In this document: piece by piece, positions 16,238 through 24,224 of the stretch | How positions within the stretch are numbered: position 1 is the first letter of the stretch | Layout: each line of letters begins with the position of its first letter | Assembly (NCBI GenBank): GCA_002412555.1 | Contig: DHVH01000058.1 | Span: 1-24,807, forward strand | DNA from: Marinilabiliaceae bacterium UBA5213 | GTDB lineage: Bacteria; Bacteroidota; Bacteroidia; Bacteroidales; Marinilabiliaceae | Direction of reading: 5' to 3' | DNA: 24,807 bases | Program-made: the position numbers and the translations under genes | The notes under the pieces: model-generated | Seen by the model: the letters and a program-made list of their open reading frames with translations, nothing else | Told to the model about the DNA's origin: nothing | Database searches by the model: none

Positions 16238-17778
16238 ATTTTACTTGTATTATCACGTTGTATTTCATCATCATTGACCGGCATGTTTTCCATATTTGGA
16301 TTTTCAGAAGGAATGGAGATGGTAAAACAGGCTCCCCCCTGTTTGTGGTTCTCCAGTGTTATGGTTCCACCATGCGCCTCAACAAAACCCTTTACAATCG
16401 ATAGTCCCAAACCCAGACCACCCGTTTGGCTGTTTTTAATTCTAAAGAACTTGTTAAAAGCGTTGAGCAAATCCTTGCTGGCAAAACCGGGTCCATAATC
16501 ATGAACCCTTAAAATCATTTGATTGTTGGCATGGGTCGCTTCCAAATTGATAGTGGTGCCCTTGGGGGTGTATTGGGTGGCATTGAGAAGGAGGTTGTAA
16601 ATAACCTGTTCCATCAATCCAAAATCCATACGTACCAGCGGCATTGATTCAGCAATAAGTGTATTTACCCGATTGTTTTCAAGTTCTGTTTTTAATTCTG
16701 AAGTTACCTTGTTAAACAGATCGTTGATGTCGTGCCAGTCAGGTCGCAATGCCAATTGTCCGCTTTCCAATCGCGACATATTCAGCAAATTTTCAATGAG
16801 TCTGTTCAGCCGCACAGATGCAGTTAGTATTTCATGGAACAGTTCAGATTGCATAGGGGGACTGTATTGTCCGTTCAACAGCGTGTCTGAAGCACCCATT
16901 ATGGTAGCCACCGGTATTCTGAATTCGTGGGAAATGGAATTAAAAAGTGTTTTGTATAGGCGATCAGATTCATCCAGAAATTTGGCTTTACGGGCCAGAA
17001 GATTGAGGGACTCCCTTTCAAGCGCATTGCCAATTTGTACCAGAAAAGCCTCCCATAATTGGGCTTGATCTGCATCGAAGGCCTGCGGCTGTTCCAGACG
17101 AAGAATGCCGGGTTTGATCTTGTTTCCATAAAGGGGTAAATAAGTATAGGCAGATTCGGGAAAGTGAGGGGTATGTCTGCCGGCCCGGGTGTTATGTTTT
17201 AGCACCCAGCTAAGCAACGCTGTCTCCCCGTTATGATGTGGCAGCTCAGGGAGATTTAGATTTCCATCCAGATCCATCAGCAGAAAGAGGGGAGAGGTTC
17301 GAAATTGGCTGGCAATTTGGAAGGTAGCCACTTTTAGTATATCTTCTATGGTGCCTGCGCCCGAAAGTGCTTTGGTCAACTCAAGCAGGGCGTTGGTTCG
17401 GTTTTCGCGCTGGCGCACCAAATCTTTTTGCATACGCACCCGGGAGGTGAATATGCCGTTGATAACGGCAATGGCAAAGAAAAGAACAAAAATCAGAAGG
17501 TCATCAGTGCGCTCAATATGGAAGGTTTTGTTGGGTGGAATGAAGAAAAAATTCCAGGTGATGGCACTTAGAGTTGAAGCCAGAAGGATGGGTCCGGTAC
17601 TTAAAAAAGTGGATAGGAAGGATACCAGCAGTAAAAGAATAAAGGCTACCAAATGGTAACTCTGAGAATACGCTAAATGAAAGCTGAGGATAACGCACAA
17701 GAGAACAGAACCAGCTGCCAGCAGGTAGGAATAAATGGGACGACTGAGCCACTTCTCTATGGTACTCTTTTTTGTCAT
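16234..17778 (-). CDS. KdpD-like sensor histidine kinase lacking the N-terminal KdpD/Usp domains
   Basis: The kinase is 514 residues, whereas E. coli KdpD is about 894. It begins a few residues before the DUF4118 four-helix membrane region (about 16-110), then has a GAF-like domain (about 125-255), HisKA with H284 in SISHEFRIP, and HATPase_c with the N box NLLLNATQYTP, DYGPGF and GGLGLGLS. The KdpD nucleotide-binding and Usp domains, which carry a second-messenger-binding site in some KdpD proteins, are absent, and the gene immediately upstream is trkH rather than a detached KdpD N-terminus. The start of the coding sequence is only six bases from the trkH stop, so no missing upstream part can be hidden. 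Its sensing must therefore come from the membrane or GAF part. It is joined to the regulator by an ATGA overlap. Confidence 0.9.
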   Translation of the reverse strand: MTKKSTIEKWLSRPIYSYLLAAGSVLLCVILSFHLAYSQSYHLVAFILLLLVSFLSTFLSTGPILLASTLSAITWNFFFIPPNKTFHIERTDDLLIFVLFFAIAVINGIFTSRVRMQKDLVRQRENRTNALLELTKALSGAGTIEDILKVATFQIASQFRTSPLFLLMDLDGNLNLPELPHHNGETALLSWVLKHNTRAGRHTPHFPESAYTYLPLYGNKIKPGILRLEQPQAFDADQAQLWEAFLVQIGNALERESLNLLARKAKFLDESDRLYKTLFNSISHEFRIPVATIMGASDTLLNGQYSPPMQSELFHEILTASVRLNRLIENLLNMSRLESGQLALRPDWHDINDLFNKVTSELKTELENNRVNTLIAESMPLVRMDFGLMEQVIYNLLLNATQYTPKGTTINLEATHANNQMILRVHDYGPGFASKDLLNAFNKFFRIKNSQTGGLGLGLSIVKGFVEAHGGTITLENHKQGGACFTISIPSENPNMENMPVNDDEIQRDNTSKI

Positions 17779-17784
17779 GATGCT

Positions 17785-19236
17785 TTAAACTCTCCAAAAG
17801 CCTGGTGTAAACAACACCAGGACGGTGTAAATTTCTAATCTGCCTATCAACATAATAAAAGATAGCAGCCATTTGGCAGCATCCGGAAGATAGGCGAAAT
17901 TGCCTGCCGGACCAATTTTTCCTAACCCAGGTCCAATACCTGCCATGCTAGTTGCTACCGCGCTGGCTGACTCGCTGGTGCCAACACCTATAAAGATCAG
18001 GGTCAGACTACCTGCAACAAATATCAGAAAATATGCCATAATAAAACTCATAATGGCATTGTTTGAGTCTGTATTAATGGTGTTTTTATTGAGTTTAATG
18101 GCGAATATGGCATTGGGTTGAAGCATTTTGCGAAAGGTATGCCGGATATTTTTCAGCAATAATAAATGGCGAACCATCTTTATACCTCCTGCTGTAGAGC
18201 CTGTACTGCCGCCCAGAAACATAGCAACGAACAGGATTAGCCAGGTATATCTTGGCCACTCCATGTAATCAGTCGTGGCAAAACCCGTGCAAGTGATAAT
18301 GGAGATGACCTGAAAGAAGCCATCTCTAAAGGATTGCTCAAAGGACCGGTCTGTTTTAAAGAACAGGGTTGTGGTAACAATGCTCCCTATAATTATTGTC
18401 ACGAGCATGAAAAAGCGCACTTCCTCATTGGCTTTGACTCTTTTAAAGTCACGTTTGAAGAGGTAGTAATGAACGGCAAAGTTGGTTCCGGCCAAAAACA
18501 TGAACAGCATAATTACATATTGGATGTAGGGGGAATAGTCGGCGATGCTTGTGTTCCTGGGGGAAAACCCCCCTGTGGCTACCGTTCCAAACGCATGACA
18601 AACGCTTTCGTAAAGGCTCATGTTGCCCAGTAAAAGCAGGCCTGTTTCTGCTGCTGTTAGTAGTAAGTAAATGAACAGTAGTCGTTTGCCGACGCCTTTT
18701 ATGCGCGACTGGATCTTGTCCTGAAGTGAAGATTCCATTGAGAAAAGATGGTAGCCACCCATTTGAAGGGATGGCATGACTACAATGACCAATACAATAA
18801 TGCCAATGCCCCCAATCCAATGGGTCAGACTGCGCCAAAAGAGAATGGATTTGGGCAGGCTTTCTATTTCTTCCAGAATGGAGGATCCTGTGGTGGTAAA
18901 GCCGGATACGGACTCAAAGATGGCATTGACAGGGGAGGGTATGGCACCCGACAACAAGTAGGGTAGCGCTCCCAGAATTCCCAGGGTAATCCATGAAAAT
19001 GTCACCGTGAGATAAGCTTCACGGCGTTGAATGACGTTGTTGTGAAGGGCCTTGCGGGTCGTGAAATGAAAAACAAGACCCAATGTCAGAGTTGGTATAA
19101 TGGCCAGGAAAAAAGGTCGTATCGGTTCTGAGTAGGAGTGGGCTATGAGCATGCAAAGCGCCAGTGCAGCAGATAAAATCATCAGGTTGCGGCCAATGAC
19201 GTGGAGGACAAAGCCCGTGTTGATCCATTTTTTCAT
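17785..19236 (-). CDS. trkH: TrkH-family potassium uptake protein
   Basis: The protein has 483 residues, the same as E. coli TrkH, and four M1-P-M2 repeats. The pore-loop signatures appear in order as SGFTTTGSS, FGTVATGGFSPRN, IITCTGFATTD and AGIGPGLG, and GGSTGSTAGGIK is the conserved segment before the last repeats. TrkH normally needs a cytosolic TrkA ring (double-RCK), but no such gene neighbours it; the only RCK protein nearby is the single-RCK KtrA-like protein on the other arm. It is the first large gene of the arm trkH-kinase-regulator and is 6 bases from the kinase. A 39-residue membrane peptide gene lies 49 bases upstream. Na+ versus H+ coupling cannot be read from sequence. Confidence 0.93.
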   Translation of the reverse strand: MKKWINTGFVLHVIGRNLMILSAALALCMLIAHSYSEPIRPFFLAIIPTLTLGLVFHFTTRKALHNNVIQRREAYLTVTFSWITLGILGALPYLLSGAIPSPVNAIFESVSGFTTTGSSILEEIESLPKSILFWRSLTHWIGGIGIIVLVIVVMPSLQMGGYHLFSMESSLQDKIQSRIKGVGKRLLFIYLLLTAAETGLLLLGNMSLYESVCHAFGTVATGGFSPRNTSIADYSPYIQYVIMLFMFLAGTNFAVHYYLFKRDFKRVKANEEVRFFMLVTIIIGSIVTTTLFFKTDRSFEQSFRDGFFQVISIITCTGFATTDYMEWPRYTWLILFVAMFLGGSTGSTAGGIKMVRHLLLLKNIRHTFRKMLQPNAIFAIKLNKNTINTDSNNAIMSFIMAYFLIFVAGSLTLIFIGVGTSESASAVATSMAGIGPGLGKIGPAGNFAYLPDAAKWLLSFIMLIGRLEIYTVLVLFTPGFWRV

Positions 19237-19285
19237 TTAAGGTGTTGCTTCATGTATATTATTTATGAAAGGTAAAGTTTGGCTA

Positions 19286-19405
19286 TTAATCTTTTTTGTT
19301 GATCATTTTTAACCATTGCCATAGCATCCAGGTGACCAGAGCCACTAAAAGCAGAAATAGGAGAAGGATGCCCAGTCTTTCCCAACCATTAATTCCGTCA
19401 TTCAT
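19286..19405 (-). CDS. Small single-helix membrane peptide (39 aa) upstream of trkH
   Basis: This short reading frame starts at the ATG at 19405 and ends with TAA at 19288-19286. It encodes an N-terminal MNDGINGWERLG, one helix of about 20 residues (ILLLFLLLVALVTWMLWQWL) and a basic end (KMINKKD). By the positive-inside rule the C-terminus would be cytoplasmic. It lies just before trkH on the same strand, in the position where a small subunit could be co-expressed. The single small helix recalls KdpF, the small subunit of KdpFABC, but I see no specific KdpF sequence match. Coding is supported by composition and position, not by any homologue I recognise. Confidence 0.5.
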   Translation of the reverse strand: MNDGINGWERLGILLLFLLLVALVTWMLWQWLKMINKKD

Positions 19406-19477
19406 AGTAAGTGTATTTTGTGTTCTGCAAAGGAATAGGGTTTTCTATAAATGGAGCGTAAAAAAACAGGTGTCAGG

Positions 19478-19494
19478 TATAAAGAAATTATAAA
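19478..19494. promoter_or_regulatory. Candidate KdpE-type operator in the divergent K+ region
   Basis: The plus strand has TATAAA at 19478-19483 and at 19489-19494, separated by five bases, giving TTTATA-N5-TTTATA on the other strand. This is close to my recollection of the E. coli kdp site, TTTATA-N5-TTTACA. A third TATAAA lies at 19446-19451, 32 bases upstream, on the same helical face. A tentative minus-strand -7 box (TTCCTTTG, 19435-19428) and a tentative plus-strand promoter (TTG 19501-19503, 18 bases, TATTTTAG 19522-19529) flank it. AT-rich DNA makes chance TATAAA common, so only the spacing and location raise confidence. Confidence 0.4.
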
Positions 19495-19601
19495 GATGGA
19501 TTGGAGGATCATTTTAGTTCGTATTTTAGTGATATCTTGAGAATGGGTTATAGCATGTAAAAAGTTGAGAAAACACTTAAAATATTGGATGTATGCATGG
19601 G

Positions 19602-20288
19602 ATGAAGTTTGCTGTTATTGGTCTGGGACAGTTTGGTGGAGCCATTGCCAAAACACTGGCCAAGCGGGGTGTTGAGGTCCTGGTTATTGATAAGGATGAA
19701 CGCTTGATTGGAGAGATTGCCGATTATGTGGCCAGTGCGGTGGCCTTGGATGCTACTGATAAAAAGGCCCTCTTGTCGGTAAATATTTTGGACTTTGATG
19801 CGGTTGTAGTGGCCATAGGTGAAGATTTTGAGCAATTGCTTTTGACAACAACATTGTTGATGGATTTGGGGGTGAAGCGGATTATGGCACGCGCCAGGGG
19901 CAAGAATCAACAGCTCATTTTAAAGAAAATTGGTGTGAAGGAAATTCTTTCTCCGGAGGATGAGGTGGGTGCCAATGTGGCTGAGCGACTGATTAACCCA
20001 TCCATTGTTTCGTATCTTAATTTGCCGGGCGACTTTTGTATTATGGAGGTGAAAACACCTCAGGGTGTTGTTGGGCGTAGTTTGAACAGTCTTAAATTGC
20101 GCGATAACTATCACATTAATTTGGTGACCACCATGAAGGAAGGGTCGGAAGTGATTTCGAGGGAAGCTACCGCGGAAAAGCAAATTGAAGGAGTGCCAAC
20201 CGGCGAGACGATTATTGCAGATGAGACTTTTCTTGTATTGTTTGGTCAGCGAAAAAATATTGAAAGGTTTATTGAACTTAACAGTTGA
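19602..20288 (+). CDS. KtrA/TrkA-type RCK-domain regulator of K+ uptake
   Basis: The 228-residue protein has an N-terminal RCK_N Rossmann domain with GLGQFGG (residues 7-13) and the acidic end of strand two, VLVIDKDE, which binds a nucleotide, and then a C-terminal RCK_C domain from about 135. It has only one RCK_N and one RCK_C, so it is KtrA-like rather than a double TrkA. RCK proteins form rings that gate the attached membrane subunit in response to ATP/ADP or NAD(H), and sometimes c-di-AMP. An ATG three codons upstream (19593) is also possible; homologues usually start MKFAVIGLG. It is 5 bases before the KtrB-like gene, an obvious functional pair. Confidence 0.92.
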   Translation: MKFAVIGLGQFGGAIAKTLAKRGVEVLVIDKDERLIGEIADYVASAVALDATDKKALLSVNILDFDAVVVAIGEDFEQLLLTTTLLMDLGVKRIMARARGKNQQLILKKIGVKEILSPEDEVGANVAERLINPSIVSYLNLPGDFCIMEVKTPQGVVGRSLNSLKLRDNYHINLVTTMKEGSEVISREATAEKQIEGVPTGETIIADETFLVLFGQRKNIERFIELNS

Positions 20289-20293
20289 AGGGT

Positions 20294-22090
20294 ATGGATT
20301 GGACGGAGCTATCAGGGTCCTTGCAACGATGGGCTTACGATATCAGAAAAAGGGTTTTTGCTTTTTTGGATGGACTTACCTGGATTGTTTTTTTGACAGG
20401 TCTTGGGTTAATGATCTATACCCATGGCTTTGCACAGGGGGAAAGGAGCGTTGAGGATTTACTGAAGGCTTTTTGGTGGCTGATGTATTTTTTAATTTTT
20501 CGATATCTGATAAGCCTCTTGTTTTCACGCTCACCGGGGTCTTTTGTAAAGCAACGCAGAGTTGAATTGTTAATCGTTCTCTATCTTCTGACTGAAGTGG
20601 TTTCACTATGGTCGGGGAAAGGACGCTTGTTGACCGGTGGCTTTTTTTTAGTTAGCTCCCTCCAGTATTTGTATTGGTTACAGGTGCTTTTTGTTGCCAT
20701 TGTGGTGAGTTTTATAGCCCATAGCTCCTTTGTGTTGCGAAAGGTAAAGCTAAATCCTGCCGGGTTGTTGTCCACCTCATTCGCTCTGTTAATTGCTTTG
20801 GGTACGGTGCTTTTGAAATTGCCGGAGATGACCTACAGCGGAGATATTTCCTGGGTCAATGCTTTGTTTACCGCTACAAGTGCCAGTTGTGTAACTGGAC
20901 TAACCGTAGTGGATACCGGAACTTATTTTTCCATGAAAGGCCAAATGGTTATTATGATGCTTTTTGCTGTTGGGGGCCTCAACATGTTAACCATTGCTTC
21001 TTTTATTGGTAGTTTGTATCACCGAACCGGGAGCTTGCATGCGACTGGTTTGATAAAGGGCTTTCTGGATACGGATCACACGGGTAACTTGCAGGCCATT
21101 TTAAAAAATGTGATTGTGTATGCGCTGCTCATCCAATTGGCGGGCATTCTATTGGTCTATTGGAGTTGGGGAAGTGCCATGGAGTTTTCGGGAATCAAAG
21201 AGCGGCTCTATTATTCTGTGTTTCATGCATTGTCGGCCTTCAACAATGCCGGTTTTTCACTTTTTAGTGAGAGTCTTTACCATTTGCCGGTGCGGCACCA
21301 GTACTTTCTTCATTTGGTTATTGCTGCGCTGATTATTGTTGGGGGATTGGGCTTTTTGGTTTTGCAGGATGTCTTTGCTCCTGAAAACAGATGGCAAAGG
21401 AAGCGCTACCCGTGGAAAACTTTACATGTTAATACGCGGCTGGTTTTACATGTTACTGTCTGGCTTATTTTGGTGGGCTCTGCGTTCTTTTTTGTGGTGG
21501 AATACAACCATGTGTTGAAAGACTACAGTTTAACCGGTAAGATAGTCACCTCCGTTTTTCAGTCGGTCACCACCCGTACTGCCGGCTTTAACACGGTAGA
21601 TACCGCTATGCTGAGTGGTCCCTCCATTTTGCTGTTTCTGTTGTTTATGTTCATTGGCGCCTCGCCCGGATCAACAGGTGGTGGGATAAAGACCACCACC
21701 TTTGCTGTGGCTTTAAAAGCGGCCTGGTCTAACTTAAGAGGAAAAGAGCATGTGGAATTCTTTCAACGGAACATTCCTTGGGCTTACGTTAACAAGACCT
21801 ATGCCGTATTGTTTTCCGCATTTCTTTTATTGGTTTTCTTTTCCCTTGCCCTGGCCATTTCTGAGCCTCAATTTTCCTTGAAGATGGTTCTGTTTGAAGT
21901 GGTGTCTGCCTTTGGCACGGTGGGCCTTTCCCTGGGCATTACACCCGATTTATCGCCATTGGGTAAAATGGTTGTCGTTTTGGCCATGTTTGTGGGGCGC
22001 ATAGGTTCCCTGACTCTGGGGATTGCCCTTACCCGTCGAATTCTCTATGCCAGCTACCGTTATCCGGATGGCAGGTTGATGATTGGATAG
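20294..22090 (+). CDS. KtrB-like potassium channel subunit with N-terminal extension
   Basis: The protein has 598 residues. From about 150 it is a TrkH/KtrB/HKT channel with pore signatures TSASCVTGLTVVDTG, SAFNNAGFSLF, TTRTAGFNTVD and FGTVGLSLG, and SPGSTGGGIKT before the third and fourth repeats. KtrB proteins are about 450 residues; the extra N-terminal 140 or so contain hydrophobic segments near 29-45, 60-75, 90-102 and 110-140 and a basic loop. The role of this added membrane part is unknown. The first pore loop, VTGL, is as in KtrB rather than TrkH. Translation probably follows the upstream ktrA-type gene, with an ATG at 20294 preferred to a TTG at 20285. Confidence 0.92.
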   Translation: MDWTELSGSLQRWAYDIRKRVFAFLDGLTWIVFLTGLGLMIYTHGFAQGERSVEDLLKAFWWLMYFLIFRYLISLLFSRSPGSFVKQRRVELLIVLYLLTEVVSLWSGKGRLLTGGFFLVSSLQYLYWLQVLFVAIVVSFIAHSSFVLRKVKLNPAGLLSTSFALLIALGTVLLKLPEMTYSGDISWVNALFTATSASCVTGLTVVDTGTYFSMKGQMVIMMLFAVGGLNMLTIASFIGSLYHRTGSLHATGLIKGFLDTDHTGNLQAILKNVIVYALLIQLAGILLVYWSWGSAMEFSGIKERLYYSVFHALSAFNNAGFSLFSESLYHLPVRHQYFLHLVIAALIIVGGLGFLVLQDVFAPENRWQRKRYPWKTLHVNTRLVLHVTVWLILVGSAFFFVVEYNHVLKDYSLTGKIVTSVFQSVTTRTAGFNTVDTAMLSGPSILLFLLFMFIGASPGSTGGGIKTTTFAVALKAAWSNLRGKEHVEFFQRNIPWAYVNKTYAVLFSAFLLLVFFSLALAISEPQFSLKMVLFEVVSAFGTVGLSLGITPDLSPLGKMVVVLAMFVGRIGSLTLGIALTRRILYASYRYPDGRLMIG

Positions 22091-22113
22091 GAAGCAGCAG
22101 AGCTGTTTGGGGC

Positions 22114-22443
22114 TTAGTCGAAAAAGAGGCTGTATGGTCGTGTCAGAGCCTGTTCCAGTTCCTGCAAACCGACATTGCGGCTGAAGCGGTAGGTTTCCCT
22201 GCCCTCGAACCACACAATAATGGTAGGGACGGCAAATACAGAGTGGGCGGCGGCTATTTGGGGGGTATTTAGGGTATGGCAGTAAATGGCTTTGATTTTA
22301 GGAAATTTTTTGGCCAACAGTTCTTCTACTTTTGGCTTCAGTACTTTACAAACATTGCACTGGTCGTGTGAGAAATAGGCCAGTACAGCGGCTTCTTTTT
22401 GTATTAGAATTTCGAATTCCTGTAATGATTGTAGGTCTTTCAT
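22114..22443 (-). CDS. Thioredoxin-like protein
   Basis: The 109-residue protein has a thioredoxin fold with a C29-N-V-C32 active site in FSHDQCNVCKVLKPKVEE and the cis-proline of AVPTIIVWFEG. The usual WCGPC is replaced by CNVC. There is no signal peptide, so it is probably cytoplasmic. It begins three bases after ispF and is the last gene of the porU-porV-ispF series. The dithiol suggests an oxidoreductase or a metal-binding role; partners are not evident. It ends 23 bases from the convergent KtrB-like gene, without a clear terminator between them. Confidence 0.88.
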   Translation of the reverse strand: MKDLQSLQEFEILIQKEAAVLAYFSHDQCNVCKVLKPKVEELLAKKFPKIKAIYCHTLNTPQIAAAHSVFAVPTIIVWFEGRETYRFSRNVGLQELEQALTRPYSLFFD

Positions 22444-22446
22444 GAC

Positions 22447-22935
22447 TTATAACTTGAAAATAAGCACCGTTGCATAGGCCGCAATACCGTCGCCTACACC
22501 TACAAAACCCATTCTTTCTGTGGTGGTGGCTTTAATCGAAATTTGCGATTCCTGCAAATTCATCACCGCGGACAATGTTGTCTGCATACCCGGAATAAAG
22601 GGATTTATTTTAGGTTGTTGCAGGCAAATAGTGGTATCAATATTTCCCACTTCATAAGCGTGATTGCGTAGCAGCACCATCGTCTTTTCCAGAAGAATTT
22701 TACTGTCTATGCCTTTGAGTTCCGGATCTGTATCGGGAAAGTGATGCCCAATATCCCTCAAATTGGCAGCCCCCAATAGGGCGTCGCAAATGGCATGAAT
22801 CAGAACATCCCCGTCTGAATGTCCCACCGATCCTTTTTCATAGGGAATTTCGATGCCGCCCAGCCATAGCTTATAACCAGAAGCGAGCTGGTGGACGTCA
22901 TAGCCCATACCAACCCGCCAGTTTCTGTTCTGCAT
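22447..22935 (-). CDS. ispF: 2-C-methyl-D-erythritol 2,4-cyclodiphosphate synthase
   Basis: This MEP-pathway enzyme forms the cyclic diphosphate from 4-diphosphocytidyl-methylerythritol 2-phosphate, with release of CMP. At 162 residues it is full length. Visible are GMGYDVHQL (metal ligands D13 and H15), GHSDGDVLIHAICDALLGA (H47 ligand), the DIGHHFPDTD region and the C-terminal KATTTERMGFVGVGDGIAA, which lines the active site. The product acts as a trimer in the cytoplasm. It lies 32 bases downstream of porV; the porU-porV-ispF order is the same as in Porphyromonas gingivalis. This supports the isoprenoid route of the organism being the MEP pathway. Confidence 0.98.
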   Translation of the reverse strand: MQNRNWRVGMGYDVHQLASGYKLWLGGIEIPYEKGSVGHSDGDVLIHAICDALLGAANLRDIGHHFPDTDPELKGIDSKILLEKTMVLLRNHAYEVGNIDTTICLQQPKINPFIPGMQTTLSAVMNLQESQISIKATTTERMGFVGVGDGIAAYATVLIFKL

Positions 22936-22967
22936 AATGCAATGCGTTATGTGTTTAATTTTTTTTT

Positions 22968-24116
22968 TTAATCCAGGTTAACTCCTAGTGTGAACCGAAT
23001 GGTGTTGGCCAGTGGATTGTTTTGTACCACCGGTATGATGTAGGAAGCATCCAGTGTCATCATGTTAAACCTTAAGCCGATCCCTGCTGTGAAATGCTTG
23101 CGGTTGCCTTTGTTTTCATGTTCGTGAAAGTAGCCTGCCCGGATGGCAAACTGACTGTCGTACCAATATTCAGCACCCAGTGCATAGCTGATTTCCTGCA
23201 GTTCTTCCTTCATGCCGCCCGGTGCGTCTGAAAAGGATCGGAACATGGCTTTGGTAACAGACATGTCCTGATATTCTCTGGCATAATCATCAGCAGTACC
23301 TTCTTGCGGTGAAAATCCGGGGGTGGGTACCAACAGTTTATTCAAATCCACATTGAAACTTACTTTGTTATAAGCATCCAGTTCTGAGTCGAGGGATACA
23401 CCCAGTCGCATATTGGTGGGTATAAACTGGTTGTTGACGCCGTCGTAGGAAATTTTACTACCAATGTTGGAAATGTTAATACCCGCGGCCAATTGTGAGC
23501 TCTCGCCCATTAGGTTGGTGGGGGTACGGAAATAGAAGGCCAGGTCAGCTGCAAATGAGTTGCCAGGATCCATATCTTCTTGCATGGTATTGAGATCCGA
23601 TCGGATAAATCTGAAAGCTACCGAGCCGGAAAATTTTTCGGAGAGTAAGCGGCTATAGGCCACATCTAAAGCAAATTCGTTGGGTTTTACTGGAATGCCG
23701 GGATCTTCAGCGCTCTGGGTATAGGTTATTTCACCTAAGGTGAAATAACGAACGGAGGCACTTACTACCTGCATCTCATCTAAACGCATGAAACCTGTGA
23801 GGTAGTACATGTTGATATCGTTCACCAATTTGCGCAACCAGGGCGTGTACGACATGGACGCACCCAAATCATTTTCAATAAAGGCAAACTTAGCGGGGTT
23901 CCAGTGTTGGGAGTTCATATCAGGGGTAGAAGCAACTCCTGCATTGCCCATTGCGCCAGCCCTTGAATCTGGTGTGATACCTAAAAAGGGGACGGCTGTG
24001 TTGATGATATTGACTTGTCCGCTGATATCTGAATAATCAACCTGACTGAAGCTGCTTGTGGAAAAGGATGCCAATAACACTATTATAGCAGAAAACTGCT
24101 TCAAAAATTCCTTCAT
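22968..24116 (-). CDS. porV: Type IX secretion system outer-membrane protein PorV
   Basis: The 382-residue protein starts with a signal peptide ending at about 25 (SSFSQ). The conserved PorV/LptO start follows: ITPDSRAGAMGNAGVASTPDMNSQHWNPAKFAF. The rest is a series of alternating amphipathic strands with an aromatic end (GVNLD, near the C-terminus), consistent with a FadL-like 14-strand barrel. In T9SS, PorV carries CTD cargo from the Sov translocon to the attachment complex that contains PorU. Position beside porU supports the call. No frameshift is seen. The 108-base gap upstream of it to porU shows no promoter I can name. Confidence 0.96.
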   Translation of the reverse strand: MKEFLKQFSAIIVLLASFSTSSFSQVDYSDISGQVNIINTAVPFLGITPDSRAGAMGNAGVASTPDMNSQHWNPAKFAFIENDLGASMSYTPWLRKLVNDINMYYLTGFMRLDEMQVVSASVRYFTLGEITYTQSAEDPGIPVKPNEFALDVAYSRLLSEKFSGSVAFRFIRSDLNTMQEDMDPGNSFAADLAFYFRTPTNLMGESSQLAAGINISNIGSKISYDGVNNQFIPTNMRLGVSLDSELDAYNKVSFNVDLNKLLVPTPGFSPQEGTADDYAREYQDMSVTKAMFRSFSDAPGGMKEELQEISYALGAEYWYDSQFAIRAGYFHEHENKGNRKHFTAGIGLRFNMMTLDASYIIPVVQNNPLANTIRFTLGVNLD

Positions 24117-24224
24117 GAGTTATTTTATTAGTTGTTGATAAATTATAAACAAAAAAATGCTTGGTTTAGTATAATTGTTGGGTGATTTGTTTTCTGTTTT
24201 CTTGCTGTTTTTTCTTGGTTCAGG

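Noticed and set aside
19406..19592. c-di-AMP (ydaO-type) riboswitch ahead of the K+ genes
   Set aside because: I looked for its conserved multi-helix pattern and saw no paired elements of that kind; the region is too short and AT-rich.
22091..22113. Terminator between the KtrB-like gene and the thioredoxin-like gene
   Set aside because: The 23-base gap has no stable stem with a T-run on either strand.
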